A stretch of 35,217 bases of DNA from Nitrospira sp. (lineage in GTDB: Bacteria; Nitrospirota; Nitrospiria; Nitrospirales; Nitrospiraceae), in contig JAFEBL010000038.1 of NCBI GenBank assembly GCA_018242665.1, positions 1 through 35,217 on the forward strand. Reading direction: 5' to 3'. Position numbers and translations under genes: made by a program. Positions 1 through 8,772 of the stretch are shown piece after piece. The first letter of the stretch is position 1; the number at the start of each line of letters is the position of its first letter. The notes beneath the pieces are model-generated. The model was given only the letters and a program-made list of their open reading frames with translations, made no database searches and was not told the origin of the DNA.

Positions 1-21
1 CGGGGAGCCAATCTAGAATAC

Positions 22-60
22 AAAAGGGGGCTATCGGCAGCAAACCGATAGCCCCCTTTT
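22..60. terminator. Bidirectional intrinsic terminator
   Basis: A perfect 16-bp inverted repeat (22-37 paired with 45-60) encloses a 7-nt loop. The stem has a GGGGGC/GCCCCC core, an A4 tract at its outer left and a T4 tract at its outer right, so it can act as a rho-independent terminator on either strand. It lies just beyond the stop of the minus-strand aldolase-family gene ending at 95 and probably also ends a plus-strand gene left of the window. Confidence 0.88.
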
Positions 61-94
61 CTTTATCTCTAGCGGTTTTAGACTGTCGCCTGGA

Positions 95-724
95 TCATGA
101 CCGACCGATCGACTGCGCAGCCACTCCGCTCTTTAACACGATTTCGCAGATGTGATCCAACCGCTCAATATGTTCATAGGCCGCCCAGGGATCGGTGGCC
201 ACGGCACACACACCGTGATTCTCCTGCCCCACGATATCAAAATCCAAGGTCCCGTCTTTCTTGATTCCCAGACACTCCGCCGTCACGTCGGCCAAATCTC
301 GGGACAACGCCGGCAGTGCGGGTACGCTAGGCCCGACCCGCGTGTAGCGAGAAATTTCTGGAAATTCCGCGCTCATCGCCTGCAAATCAATTCCGGCATA
401 CATGGCCGCCACAATATGGGTTGCATGGACGTGGACAACTGTCCGCGTTTTCTTCGTGTCTCGCTGAAGATTCCAATGCATCCAGAGTTCGCCGGAAGGC
501 TGCTGCCCGGCGCGCACATTGGGAATGAGCACACCACTGGCGGGATCGACGATGACCTCCAGCCGCACGACATGCTCCGGATGGACAATGGTCTTTCGCC
601 ATCCGGACGGGGTGATATAGAGATATTTCCCCTCCCGCTTACGCATGCTGATGTTCCCATCTCGGGTCGTAATCCACCCACGCTCATACACTCGCCGCAT
701 CACATCGCCGATCGCCGTCAGCAT
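95..724 (-). CDS. Class II aldolase/adducin-family protein
   Basis: A 209-residue protein of the L-fuculose-phosphate aldolase / methylthioribulose-1-phosphate dehydratase (MtnB) / adducin head superfamily. These are zinc enzymes that act on phosphorylated sugars. The expected metal site is visible: Glu79 in PSGE, the HVHATH motif with His98 and His100, and His170 in ENHG. The N-terminal RDGNIS segment resembles the phosphate-binding GNIS loop of the family. Length fits (about 200-230 residues). The ATG at 724 follows an AGGAGG ribosome site with good spacing, so the start is solid. It diverges from the YheT-like gene and is followed by the terminator at 22-60, which suggests a single-gene transcript. 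Substrate cannot be assigned: MtnB-like dehydratase and sugar-phosphate aldolase are both possible. Superfamily assignment is firm. Confidence 0.9.
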   Translation of the reverse strand: MLTAIGDVMRRVYERGWITTRDGNISMRKREGKYLYITPSGWRKTIVHPEHVVRLEVIVDPASGVLIPNVRAGQQPSGELWMHWNLQRDTKKTRTVVHVHATHIVAAMYAGIDLQAMSAEFPEISRYTRVGPSVPALPALSRDLADVTAECLGIKKDGTLDFDIVGQENHGVCAVATDPWAAYEHIERLDHICEIVLKSGVAAQSIGRS

Positions 725-801
725 ACCTGCCTCCTATACAATCCAAGCCCCCAGCATCTGTTATCGGTTGATCCTCAAGAACCCTTAAGGTCGCGGGCAA
801 T

Positions 802-1845
802 GTGAACGGTCACAAGTCTAGGATGCAGTGGGAAGAACCGACGTCATTTGGGTATGATGGCGTCGGGATGCGCGCCCTGAAAGAATTCCACCCATCATGG
901 CTGCTTTGCAATCCACACCTGATGACGCTGGTGCCACGGTATTGGCCTCGGCCCCGTTGGAAGGTGCAGCCTGTCCCGCGTTTGTTCACAACCGCACCGG
1001 CCACCCAGCTCCTGGGAATGTGTCACTGGCAAGCAGTGCCCGCCGGTGCTCCCACCGTATTGCTGGTGCATGGCCTGGAGGGTTCGGCGGACTCTCACTA
1101 CATGCGAGGCATGGCGGTCAAAGCGTTCCAGGCGGGATGTAACGTCATTCGCATGAACCAACGCACCTGTGGCGGCACCGAACACCTGACGCCGACGCTG
1201 TACAACAGCGGGCTCAGCGACGACTACCGCGCCATCGTTCGAGAATTGGCAGGCACGGATGGCCTGCCGCGCATTTGGCTGGTCGGATATTCTATGGGCG
1301 GCAATTTACTCCTGAAAGCCGCGGGCGAAATCGGTCGGTCGGAACCGGCACTGGCCGGAGTCGTGGCCGTCAGCCCGAATATCGATCCAACACCATGCGT
1401 CGCCGCGCTCGAAACACCACGAAATTGGCTCTATCACGCCCACTTTCTGTCCGGCCTCAAAGCACGGATACGGCGCAAGGCCGCGCTGTTTCCGGAACAA
1501 TGGGATCTCTCCGCACTACGCGCCATCAAGACCATCTCGCAATTTGATGACGTGTACACCGCTCGCGATGCAGGGTGTCGGAATGCCGCCGACTACTACG
1601 ATCGCGCAGGCGCACGTCACGTCCTGCACAACCTCTCCGTGCCCACGCTCATCATTGCCGCCCAGGATGATCCGTTCATACCGGCCGCTCTGTTCGAGAC
1701 GCCCGAGATCCGCAGCCACAAGTCGATCACCACAGCCCTGCTCCGCTTTGGCGGACATTGTGGATTTTTTCAGCGATACACCCAGCGGGAAGATAGATTT
1801 TGGGCGGAAAATCGAATTATCGAGTGGCTGGCGCTGCAAGGCTAA
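802..1845 (+). CDS. YheT-family alpha/beta hydrolase
   Basis: A 347-residue alpha/beta-fold hydrolase of the YheT/ABHD1-3 (UPF0017) group, whose characterised members are esterases or lipases acting on acyl lipids. Visible landmarks are the family-typical RMNQRTCGGTEHL stretch, the nucleophile elbow GYSMGG (Ser164), a candidate acid in AQDDPF (Asp289 or Asp290) and the C-terminal GGHCGFF containing catalytic His319. No signal peptide or membrane segment is apparent, so it is probably cytosolic or peripheral. The start is uncertain: GTG at 802, ATG at 823 or ATG at 868 (before RALKEFHP) are all possible and none has a strong ribosome site. The gene runs opposite to the aldolase-family gene and ends about 110 bp from the convergent histidine kinase gene. 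Family is clear; physiological substrate is unknown. Confidence 0.9.
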   Translation: MNGHKSRMQWEEPTSFGYDGVGMRALKEFHPSWLLCNPHLMTLVPRYWPRPRWKVQPVPRLFTTAPATQLLGMCHWQAVPAGAPTVLLVHGLEGSADSHYMRGMAVKAFQAGCNVIRMNQRTCGGTEHLTPTLYNSGLSDDYRAIVRELAGTDGLPRIWLVGYSMGGNLLLKAAGEIGRSEPALAGVVAVSPNIDPTPCVAALETPRNWLYHAHFLSGLKARIRRKAALFPEQWDLSALRAIKTISQFDDVYTARDAGCRNAADYYDRAGARHVLHNLSVPTLIIAAQDDPFIPAALFETPEIRSHKSITTALLRFGGHCGFFQRYTQREDRFWAENRIIEWLALQG

Positions 1846-1954
1846 CAGGCTCGGCAAGATCAGTAGTGGCTACCCGCACGCGCTGTTGGGCTTGGTAACG
1901 AAAGACTTTCATTCGATCGTTCGGAAGCAGAGCTGCGTAGCAGGCAAGGCAGGT

Positions 1955-4900
1955 TCAAGTTCTGGCTTTGACGGTCGATCCCGGTTTGCCGAATTGTTCA
2001 TGAAGCCCCAGGTGAGGCCTGGACAAAAAGGAACCGGCTAACTTTCGGCCATCATCATAGGCAGGTTGCGCAGCCTGCCATTCCGCCATGGGCGGGTTCA
2101 CGGGAAGATTGACCATGAATTTCGTCCCATGCCCCACTTCACTAAGTACCTCGATATATCCCCCGTGTTCTTGGACAATCTGGTGGGCAATGGTCAGGCC
2201 GAGGCCGGTTCCCTCACGTTCGCCACTTTCGTGTTTCGTTGTGTAGAACGGATCGAAGATGTGATCCAGGTCCTGCGGTTCGATTCCCGGCCCACTGTCT
2301 TCCACTTCGATCTGAACCCAAGGCTCATTCCCCGGCTTGACCAAGCGTCTCGTCCGCACCGACAGCCGGCCGCCCTGCTCTCCGCCGATCGCTTCCATGG
2401 CGTTGATGAACAGGTTCAGCAACACCTGTTTGATTTGCTGCCGGTCCAGCTTGACGTAGGGCAGATCGGCTTCGAGTTCCTTCTGAATCGTAATGGCCTT
2501 GCTGCTCGCCTTCACCTCAATAAAATACAGACAGGACGACACCACATCGTTCAGGTTTTCCTGCGTCAACTTCGGCGTCATATAGCGGGCATAGTCCAGA
2601 ATTTCATGCACCAGCCGTTCGATCCGCTCCACATCCTCACACACCACCTGACTGAACTGCTCCATGAACTCCACGTCATCACGCCGATCCGGAGCCAATT
2701 GCACAAACGTCTTGATGGAGGTCAGCGGGTTTCGAATCTCATGGGCGAACCCGCCGGCCATGGTCTCGAGAGAGCGCAGCCGGTCGGTGCGGCGCATCAG
2801 CAACTGAGAACGACGCAGGTCTTCATACAACAGCGCGTTGTCGATCGCGATGGCGGCATGTTGCGCCAGCGTTTTGAGCAACGCCAGTTCCTCCGTGGAA
2901 TACATTCCATGGTTCACGCGACGGCCCAGGTTGCAGAATCCGACAAGCCGCTCCTTGCTGACCAAAGGGATACAGACCTCAGAATCCAGGCCTTTGAGCA
3001 TATCCAGCAACCCGAGATGATCCGCATCGGCCTTATCATATTCGATTTCTTCGCGGACCAGCGCCGTCTCGGTGCGAAGCAATACTCGGGGAAACTCACT
3101 CTCCATCTTGATGGGCGGCACGTTCACTTCGCGAGTCACAAAACCATACGACGCGGTGAGGCTGTAGGCTCCCTGCTCTTTATCAAGTACATACACCGAC
3201 GCGGTCTTGATGTTCATGACGCGGGCCAGCGTTTGCACCAACTCCTTGGTGAGGGATTTCAATTCCAGGATCGCCACGAGCGACCTGGAAAATTGCACCA
3301 AGGTATCGTACGCATCATATCGTTCGCGAAAGAGCGTTTGTCCGATCGCGCGCTCCACACCTTTTTGGAGGTTGGCCAAGCCGCTGGAGACGATGACAAA
3401 CAATCCGAACAGCACTCCGGCCAGCAAATAGTGAAACGTACCGGTAAAAATTCTGATGACCAGCAGAATCATCATGTAGGCCGGGATCAGCCCCATCAAC
3501 TTGATCGACAAAATGACCGTGGGCCGGCTCGGGACAAATGAAATGTCCATCAACTCGTACCGGGCGATCGCATAGGCGACGACCGTCACCGACAGCCCCG
3601 CCAACAGATACCCGACGGGATACAAACTGAAGCCGTAATTCTGAATAAAATCGAACGAGGCCAGGAACCCCAATACCATGGCCACAAACGTATACTTGAG
3701 CTGGGCGCCGAGCAGCGGGGTCGATGCGAGGTGGAACCGGTAGCCTTGATACAACCGATAGGCGGTGAACCCGCCGCCCGTTACGACGTAGGCCACCAGC
3801 CAGGGGTGAAGCACGCCGGCCTTCGGATAGCGCCCCCAGTGATAGAGATACTGGCCGTCGACCAGATAGGGCGTGAACAGCAGCCCCCAGAAGAGTCCGC
3901 CGACCAGGTAATTCCAGACAATCAGCCGGTCCTGCACCGCTCCCCAGGCCAGCCGTTGCGCGAAGTGATAGGTCAACGCGGGGAGAAACACCACACCCGT
4001 ATAAATCACCCGCACCCAGATCAGTGCTTCATCCTCGCGCGACTCCGAGAACAGCATGAAACAGCCGAACAGCCACAGGCAGGCCGCGCCGCAGACGGCA
4101 CTGAAAATGGTATTCGAGGACGAGCGGGGATTGTTGCTCAACACCCAAAACGCGCAAATCAGAAATAAGGTCCCCGCCAACAACGGAGGAGTAGACTGCC
4201 CGGTCGCCCGGTTGCTGAGTACCGCACCGATGGAGGTCGCCACCACGATAATCGCCAGAACGATGGCATAGCCGAGACCTTTGTTCAGCACGACACTGAT
4301 GTTCATCAGGCGATACCGAACAATGGTGTAGGCCATCAACGCGGTGTAGACCGTGATCAACACCGTGCCGTAGGGTAAGAGAGGGACTCCGTACCAGAGC
4401 GGGAAGTTCGTCGCCCCACCCGTGTAACCGATGACGCTGGCCACCAGCATGTAGGCATACTGATGACGCCGGATGCCGTTCGCGTCTCGTAAGGCCACGC
4501 CGACAAGCGAGGTGGCATACACGACGTATCCAAGGAAATACGCGAGAAACGGGTGGAAAAATGGACCGGGCACCGGCCAGAACGAAAACGACATCGCCGG
4601 GCGAACCCCCGCGACAAGCCACGGCGTCGTATCTGCCAGCAAAAAGCATCCGGCCAGGGCATAGCCGAACTTCAGCGCTCTCTCATGCCGCGCCGCAATA
4701 TCAAGAAACGTAACAGTGTGATGAAAATACAGGATGGGAATGAGCGAAGCGCCTGCCATGACGAGGCGCAGCAGACTGATCGCGAGGTCTTTTGATTCGG
4801 TGAGTTGCCAACCGCAGTAGAAAATACTCCAGAAGGCGATGCTCAGACAGTACAGCCCGTAGATCCGGTTGCGGGCGGCGGCAGGATCACGGAAATAGAC

Positions 4901-4963
4901 GAAGAATCCGAGTCCTGTCGCAGCCAGCGCGTTCACCAGCGCGCTGAATGCGAGCACTTTCAT
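1955..4963 (-). CDS. Membrane sensor histidine kinase with two tandem 7TM modules and GAF
   Basis: A 1002-residue hybrid-length sensor kinase. The first half holds two consecutive polytopic membrane modules of the HisKA_7TM type. They end with near-identical motifs, YTIVRYRLMNIS near residue 221 and YAIARYELMDIS near 471, which points to an internal duplication. A further hydrophobic segment follows at about 485-530. A GAF domain spans about 551-711. The HisKA domain carries the phospho-acceptor His741 in AHEIRNPLTS. The HATPase domain has an N box (NLFINAMEAI), DSGPGIE near 891 and GTGLGL near 921. About 45 extra residues trail the HATPase domain. No receiver domain is present and no response regulator is adjacent. 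The gene lies 33 bp downstream of the PilZ/hydrolase/methyltransferase fusion gene and is probably co-transcribed with it. Kinase identity is certain; signal and partner are unknown. Confidence 0.93.
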   Translation of the reverse strand: MKVLAFSALVNALAATGLGFFVYFRDPAAARNRIYGLYCLSIAFWSIFYCGWQLTESKDLAISLLRLVMAGASLIPILYFHHTVTFLDIAARHERALKFGYALAGCFLLADTTPWLVAGVRPAMSFSFWPVPGPFFHPFLAYFLGYVVYATSLVGVALRDANGIRRHQYAYMLVASVIGYTGGATNFPLWYGVPLLPYGTVLITVYTALMAYTIVRYRLMNISVVLNKGLGYAIVLAIIVVATSIGAVLSNRATGQSTPPLLAGTLFLICAFWVLSNNPRSSSNTIFSAVCGAACLWLFGCFMLFSESREDEALIWVRVIYTGVVFLPALTYHFAQRLAWGAVQDRLIVWNYLVGGLFWGLLFTPYLVDGQYLYHWGRYPKAGVLHPWLVAYVVTGGGFTAYRLYQGYRFHLASTPLLGAQLKYTFVAMVLGFLASFDFIQNYGFSLYPVGYLLAGLSVTVVAYAIARYELMDISFVPSRPTVILSIKLMGLIPAYMMILLVIRIFTGTFHYLLAGVLFGLFVIVSSGLANLQKGVERAIGQTLFRERYDAYDTLVQFSRSLVAILELKSLTKELVQTLARVMNIKTASVYVLDKEQGAYSLTASYGFVTREVNVPPIKMESEFPRVLLRTETALVREEIEYDKADADHLGLLDMLKGLDSEVCIPLVSKERLVGFCNLGRRVNHGMYSTEELALLKTLAQHAAIAIDNALLYEDLRRSQLLMRRTDRLRSLETMAGGFAHEIRNPLTSIKTFVQLAPDRRDDVEFMEQFSQVVCEDVERIERLVHEILDYARYMTPKLTQENLNDVVSSCLYFIEVKASSKAITIQKELEADLPYVKLDRQQIKQVLLNLFINAMEAIGGEQGGRLSVRTRRLVKPGNEPWVQIEVEDSGPGIEPQDLDHIFDPFYTTKHESGEREGTGLGLTIAHQIVQEHGGYIEVLSEVGHGTKFMVNLPVNPPMAEWQAAQPAYDDGRKLAGSFLSRPHLGLHEQFGKPGSTVKART

Positions 4964-4996
4964 ATCAGGTACTCTGGCATGGCCCCCGTCGCGTCA

Positions 4997-7723
4997 TCAT
5001 GCCGCGATCGTGACATTGAGCAGGCGCTTGTCGGCCACGGCAATGAGGGCTTGATTGCCGAATGTGGAATACACCCGCGGTCGGGACACACCCGCCGCGC
5101 GCAAGAGCCCCTCGAATTCCGCCTGGTAGTGGAAATGAAACGTGCCTTCGCCTTCGCGTTCCTTGATTCTACCAGAATTGTCGAGGAGACGACGGCCTTC
5201 TTCGATTTGATCCGGTGTTTGAGCGGTGTCCACAAAGTTGCGGTAGATGGCAGAGAGGTCCGCATAGGGTTTGAGATTGGAAATGACCAACCTACCCTGC
5301 GGGGCCAGCACGCGCAAATACTCGCGCAGCGTGGACAACGGATCACGCACATACCCGAGCACGAGGTTGCAGACAACCCGGTCAAAGGAATGGTCGGGAA
5401 ACGGCAGCGGATGCTCCAAGTCTGCCTGGCAGACCTGCATCGACATGGGTACGTATGCCCGCAGCCCCTCGTAGAATTGTCCCTGCAAGGTTGCCCCGAC
5501 TTGCTCGAAGTTGACCTTCGCCTGCGCCAGCGCAGCCGGCACGAAATCGAGTCCAACGTAATCGGGGGAGCGAAAGTTTCCCCGGCGAGCGTAGCGCTGC
5601 CGGAACGCCTCATTGAGTTGGAGAAACACGCCGAAGTTGCCATTGCCGCACCCGGCGTCCAGAATGCGCTCCCCCTGGTGGCACTCGCCCATCAACCGGT
5701 AGAGATGATCCATCAAACGCCAGAAGTCCGCGACGTTCGGGATCGTCTGAAAATTGTGCAGATACTCCTGCCAGAACGCCACGTGGTCCGACTTTCTCAT
5801 CGGGCGACGCGTCTTGCTCCGTTCACGTTCAACTCGGTTCTGAACGCCGATCTCGCGATGCGAGGGCTCCACCAGCCGTTCCTGACGTCGCGTCGACCAC
5901 AATTCCTGCTGACAGCACTGGGCAATTTGGCGGTACACCGTACGAGCCTTTCGCGGGCTCTCCTGCAACCGATGCAAGGCACCCGGAACTTCAAACGAAT
6001 GACGCACATTCGATCCCATCGACTCTGCCACCGCAGCAACCGACGCGGAATCAACCCAGGCGTCCTTCTCGGCATGGAACAACACGACCGGGATCTGCAA
6101 CCGCTCGGCATCCCGCTGTGTGGTCGCCAGATCCGCATATTCGGCCTGAACCGCATGCTCCAACCAGCGATCGGCATCGATCGTCAATCCGAGGATATTC
6201 ACCACGCCCTTCCGCACACCGGCCAGATGCTCCCCGATCAGATCTTCCTGATGCACGGCCTGTAGCGTATGCCGGATATCCATGATGCCATTGATCAACA
6301 TCAGCAATCGTATATGGGACACCCGTCCTGCGACCTTCAACGCCACACGGCCGGCAAGACTGGTAGCCACCACACCAATGGGCCGGCCCGGCCACTGCTT
6401 GGCTACATGATCGAGCACGGTTTCTAAATCGGTTTCCATATCTTCAAGGCGGAATTGCGTGACCAGGCCGTCACTTTCTCCGACATGGTTCACATTGTCG
6501 TACCGCACGACGTGGCATCCGTTGCCCGCAAGATAGTAGGCCAACGGCACATAGTCCCGCTTACTCTCTCCGTATCCGGGGGCCAGCACGACAATGGGCG
6601 CGTCGTCGGCCTGTGCCGTTCGAGGCCGATCATGGCAGAGCACAATCCGAAGCCCTGAAGCCCGGGCACATTCCGAAAACTCACTGACCACGGAAGGACC
6701 TTCCACGACCGGCTCCGCTCCCCCGGCCGGGATCTGAGCTAAGAGATGTTCAATGACATCCTCCGTCTCCTTCGCCACCGGAAGAAAGCGCACGCCCGCC
6801 AGCACGGTCCGCCCCGCCACCGGAACGCAACCGGGACGAACATCGGTTGAGCCAGGTTTCGTCCAGACCACTTCACCCACCACCGAGCAGAGGGAAGAGG
6901 ACGCCTGGTCCTCGGAGAGCTCCTGGTGAGAATCAGCCGCAGGCCATCGTAGTTCGAGTTCGGAACCCAGCACATCTTCATCGATGGAGAGGCGCACACA
7001 GGCGCCCTTAGGCGTCAAATCCGTCGTCAAGGCCGCAGAGAGCAGTCGTTGCCCTGCGTGACTCCTGAGGCTCACCTCGGTGCTGAGCCCAACGACCACC
7101 CGCGGTTCCCGCCGGCGCTCTTCGCGAGGACGTTCACGCCGGCGCACGCATGCCACTCGAGCCTGAGGCACCGGTACAGGGTCAACGCCGGCTTCGACCA
7201 GCGCCTCTTCCTGCTCCTGGGCGATCAAGGCTGCGATCACCCGCAGTGACTTCATCCCCTGTTGCCCTTCACCAAGCAAGGCGGCCAGCACCCGTTCATC
7301 AGCGTCACTCAGATGGATAAACTGAATGGCCAAGGTCATGCTGGATCGTTTCCCTGTGGTAAGCCCCTCCTCCGAGGCGCGAATGCCGCAGACCATGCCC
7401 AAGCTGTCCAGCCCCGATGAATCCGGACCGAACGTGATCCGCATCTGCTGATTCAGCATGGCGGGAATTTCCGCGTCAAACTCCATCGAAAGCCCGCCGA
7501 GGCTGATGCTCCTGGTCGTTCCCTTCCAGGTCTGGCCTTGAAATCGAAGTTGCGTGGCAAGACGGAGACTGAGCCGCCGGGAGGCGCGTCGCTCCGCGAT
7601 CGAAAGCGACCAGGCGTCGCTGGTTTTCTTTGTATCAAGGGCCGGACTGGTCCGGTTATCCTCGGACCCGCAAGGGCCGATTGCAGACATCTGGAGTTTG
7701 CGCGTTGCGACCTGAATCGACAT
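4997..7723 (-). CDS. PilZ-PilZ-LuxD-like hydrolase-methyltransferase fusion
   Basis: A 908-residue multidomain protein. Residues 44-155 are PilZ-like, with RxxxR at 45-50 and SISLGG where the usual motif is D/NxSxxG. Residues 200-320 are a second PilZ domain (RREPR 204-208, DLTPKGA 235-241). PilZ domains bind cyclic di-GMP. Residues about 350-610 form an alpha/beta hydrolase resembling LuxD, the acyl-ACP thioesterase of lux operons: RYDNVNHVGESDG, nucleophile Ser455 in ATSLAGR, acid Asp554 in EKDAWVD and His584 in GALHRLQ. Residues about 640-905 are a class I SAM methyltransferase (motif I LDAGCGNGNFG near 688, then LVLGYVRDPL). ATG at 7723 has a GGGAGGGG ribosome site. It precedes the kinase gene by 33 bp. 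The architecture suggests c-di-GMP-controlled fatty acyl release coupled to methylation, which is inference only. Domain calls are firm except c-di-GMP binding by the first PilZ. Confidence 0.88.
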   Translation of the reverse strand: MSIQVATRKLQMSAIGPCGSEDNRTSPALDTKKTSDAWSLSIAERRASRRLSLRLATQLRFQGQTWKGTTRSISLGGLSMEFDAEIPAMLNQQMRITFGPDSSGLDSLGMVCGIRASEEGLTTGKRSSMTLAIQFIHLSDADERVLAALLGEGQQGMKSLRVIAALIAQEQEEALVEAGVDPVPVPQARVACVRRRERPREERRREPRVVVGLSTEVSLRSHAGQRLLSAALTTDLTPKGACVRLSIDEDVLGSELELRWPAADSHQELSEDQASSSLCSVVGEVVWTKPGSTDVRPGCVPVAGRTVLAGVRFLPVAKETEDVIEHLLAQIPAGGAEPVVEGPSVVSEFSECARASGLRIVLCHDRPRTAQADDAPIVVLAPGYGESKRDYVPLAYYLAGNGCHVVRYDNVNHVGESDGLVTQFRLEDMETDLETVLDHVAKQWPGRPIGVVATSLAGRVALKVAGRVSHIRLLMLINGIMDIRHTLQAVHQEDLIGEHLAGVRKGVVNILGLTIDADRWLEHAVQAEYADLATTQRDAERLQIPVVLFHAEKDAWVDSASVAAVAESMGSNVRHSFEVPGALHRLQESPRKARTVYRQIAQCCQQELWSTRRQERLVEPSHREIGVQNRVERERSKTRRPMRKSDHVAFWQEYLHNFQTIPNVADFWRLMDHLYRLMGECHQGERILDAGCGNGNFGVFLQLNEAFRQRYARRGNFRSPDYVGLDFVPAALAQAKVNFEQVGATLQGQFYEGLRAYVPMSMQVCQADLEHPLPFPDHSFDRVVCNLVLGYVRDPLSTLREYLRVLAPQGRLVISNLKPYADLSAIYRNFVDTAQTPDQIEEGRRLLDNSGRIKEREGEGTFHFHYQAEFEGLLRAAGVSRPRVYSTFGNQALIAVADKRLLNVTIAA

Positions 7724-7961
7724 ACATCCCCTCCCGAAAGATTAAGCGCTGGTCCATCCACCGCATAGCGATGACCAACGAGTGATCATCGTCGCCCGTT
7801 CACGCATTGAATTCCGGGCGAGGCTGGACTCTTGCAAGCGCACGAACGATTCCAGGGAGCAGGGAAGATGTCGAACGATCGAAACGCGGAAGGGTCTGGG
7901 GCACGCACAGCCTCAGTCTAGGCTCGAAGCGACCACTTAACGTGGCGTAGATTCGAAGGTT

Positions 7962-7989
7962 ATTCTAGGGAATTCGATATATTTGTCAA
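7962..7989 (-). promoter_or_regulatory. Sigma-70-type promoter for the PilZ fusion/kinase operon
   Basis: On the minus strand a perfect -35 TTGACA (7984-7989) is separated by 16 bp from -10 TAGAAT (7962-7967). It sits in an AT-rich island inside a GC-rich genome. Transcription would start near 7955, giving a leader of roughly 230 nt before the ATG at 7723. I saw no recognisable riboswitch in that leader. Confidence 0.7.
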
Positions 7990-8115
7990 CTCATCCACTG
8001 AAAAAAATTTCTGAACCTACTACAAAGAACCTAGTTGTTCCTTACAGGGCCGACCATCCATACCGGCCTTAGTCACTCTCGAAATCGCCTCACAACATCC
8101 AGTCAGCACAGTGAC

Positions 8116-8137
8116 GTGTGTCACGATCCTGACACAC
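8116..8137. promoter_or_regulatory. Perfect 8-6-8 palindrome, candidate operator
   Basis: GTGTGTCA (8116-8123) and TGACACAC (8130-8137) form a perfect inverted repeat around a 6-bp spacer. The core TGTCA-N6-TGACA has the same geometry as CRP/FNR-family sites, though not the textbook bases. It lies in the 650-bp gap between the divergent operon starts, about 150 bp from the TTGACA promoter at 7984-7989 and 236 bp before the lipoprotein gene. The rest of 7724-8373 holds no convincing gene. The open frame running from 8035 into the lipoprotein gene does not look protein-like. Confidence 0.4.
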
Positions 8138-8373
8138 TTGTCGGCACATCGATCGTATCACCGTTCATGCTCTGCTACGCCAAGGGGATCTCACCGCTTC
8201 CCACACAGAAGGCTGCGCGCACGAATACCGAACGACTATCACTGGTGAAGTGTGTTCGCGTCGTCCACGAGGCTGGTTCACACCATCAGCCACGTGCCCC
8301 TCCATCCGCTGGTTGCTTTGACCGCATGGTTATGCTACCCACTGGGGCCAACCACTACCCAGTACACATCATC

Positions 8374-8772
8374 ATGCGGCTTATAGGATTCAAATGTCAT
8401 GGGGCTGTTGTGCTGCTGCTGGCCGCCGGCCTTGCGCTCGGCTGCCAGAGCGTTCCACCCGTCACCGAAGGATACCCTCATCAACAGGGACTCCTGGGAA
8501 AATCCAAGCAGGATGTCCTGGCCTGTGCAGGCCCTCCCCTACAGGAGCGCGGGGAAGGAGCGCTCACCACGCTTCGATACTACAGGGAAGCACCGCTCCT
8601 GGAAGAATCGATGGTGGGCTCGAAAGGCAGCCGGCCAACCGTGCACCACGGCTGCTGGGCTACCGTCATTCTCCAAGATCAACGGGTGGATCGAGTGCGG
8701 TATCGCTTCGTGCCGAGTTCAGTGGATGCCTCGAACGATTGCGAAGAAATCTTTGCTGATTGCCCGCAATGA
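8374..8772 (+). CDS. Small lipoprotein, function unknown
   Basis: A 132-residue predicted lipoprotein. It has a hydrophobic signal segment followed by a lipobox LALGC with the lipidated Cys at residue 24. The mature part resembles small SmpA/OmlA-like lipoproteins in its opening (GLLGKSKQDVLACAGPP is close to the usual G-x-S-x-x-D/E-V...-G-x-P pattern), so a BamE-like fold is possible but unproven. ATG at 8374 is chosen because it places the signal peptide at the N-terminus. No clear ribosome site precedes it, and the frame stays open upstream to 8035 without protein-like sequence. The stop overlaps the next gene by 4 bp (ATGA), so the two are translationally coupled. Both products are predicted to be envelope proteins. 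Confidence 0.72.
   Translation: MRLIGFKCHGAVVLLLAAGLALGCQSVPPVTEGYPHQQGLLGKSKQDVLACAGPPLQERGEGALTTLRYYREAPLLEESMVGSKGSRPTVHHGCWATVILQDQRVDRVRYRFVPSSVDASNDCEEIFADCPQ

Noticed and set aside
152..805. 217-codon plus-strand frame
   Set aside because: Antisense to the class II aldolase-family gene, whose metal-site motifs are intact; this frame has no recognisable domain.
2066..3541. 491-codon plus-strand frame
   Set aside because: Antisense shadow of the histidine kinase; rich in His/Arg/Gln as expected for the complement of a GC-rich gene.
4805..6265. 486-codon plus-strand frame
   Set aside because: Antisense to the kinase N-terminus and the methyltransferase/LuxD-like region; no domain recognisable.
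4997..7723. Bioluminescence (lux) operon
   Set aside because: Only the LuxD-like domain is present; no luciferase or reductase genes are in the window.
8035..8373. N-terminal extension of the lipoprotein frame
   Set aside because: It would bury the signal peptide and lipobox in the interior, and the extension does not look like protein.
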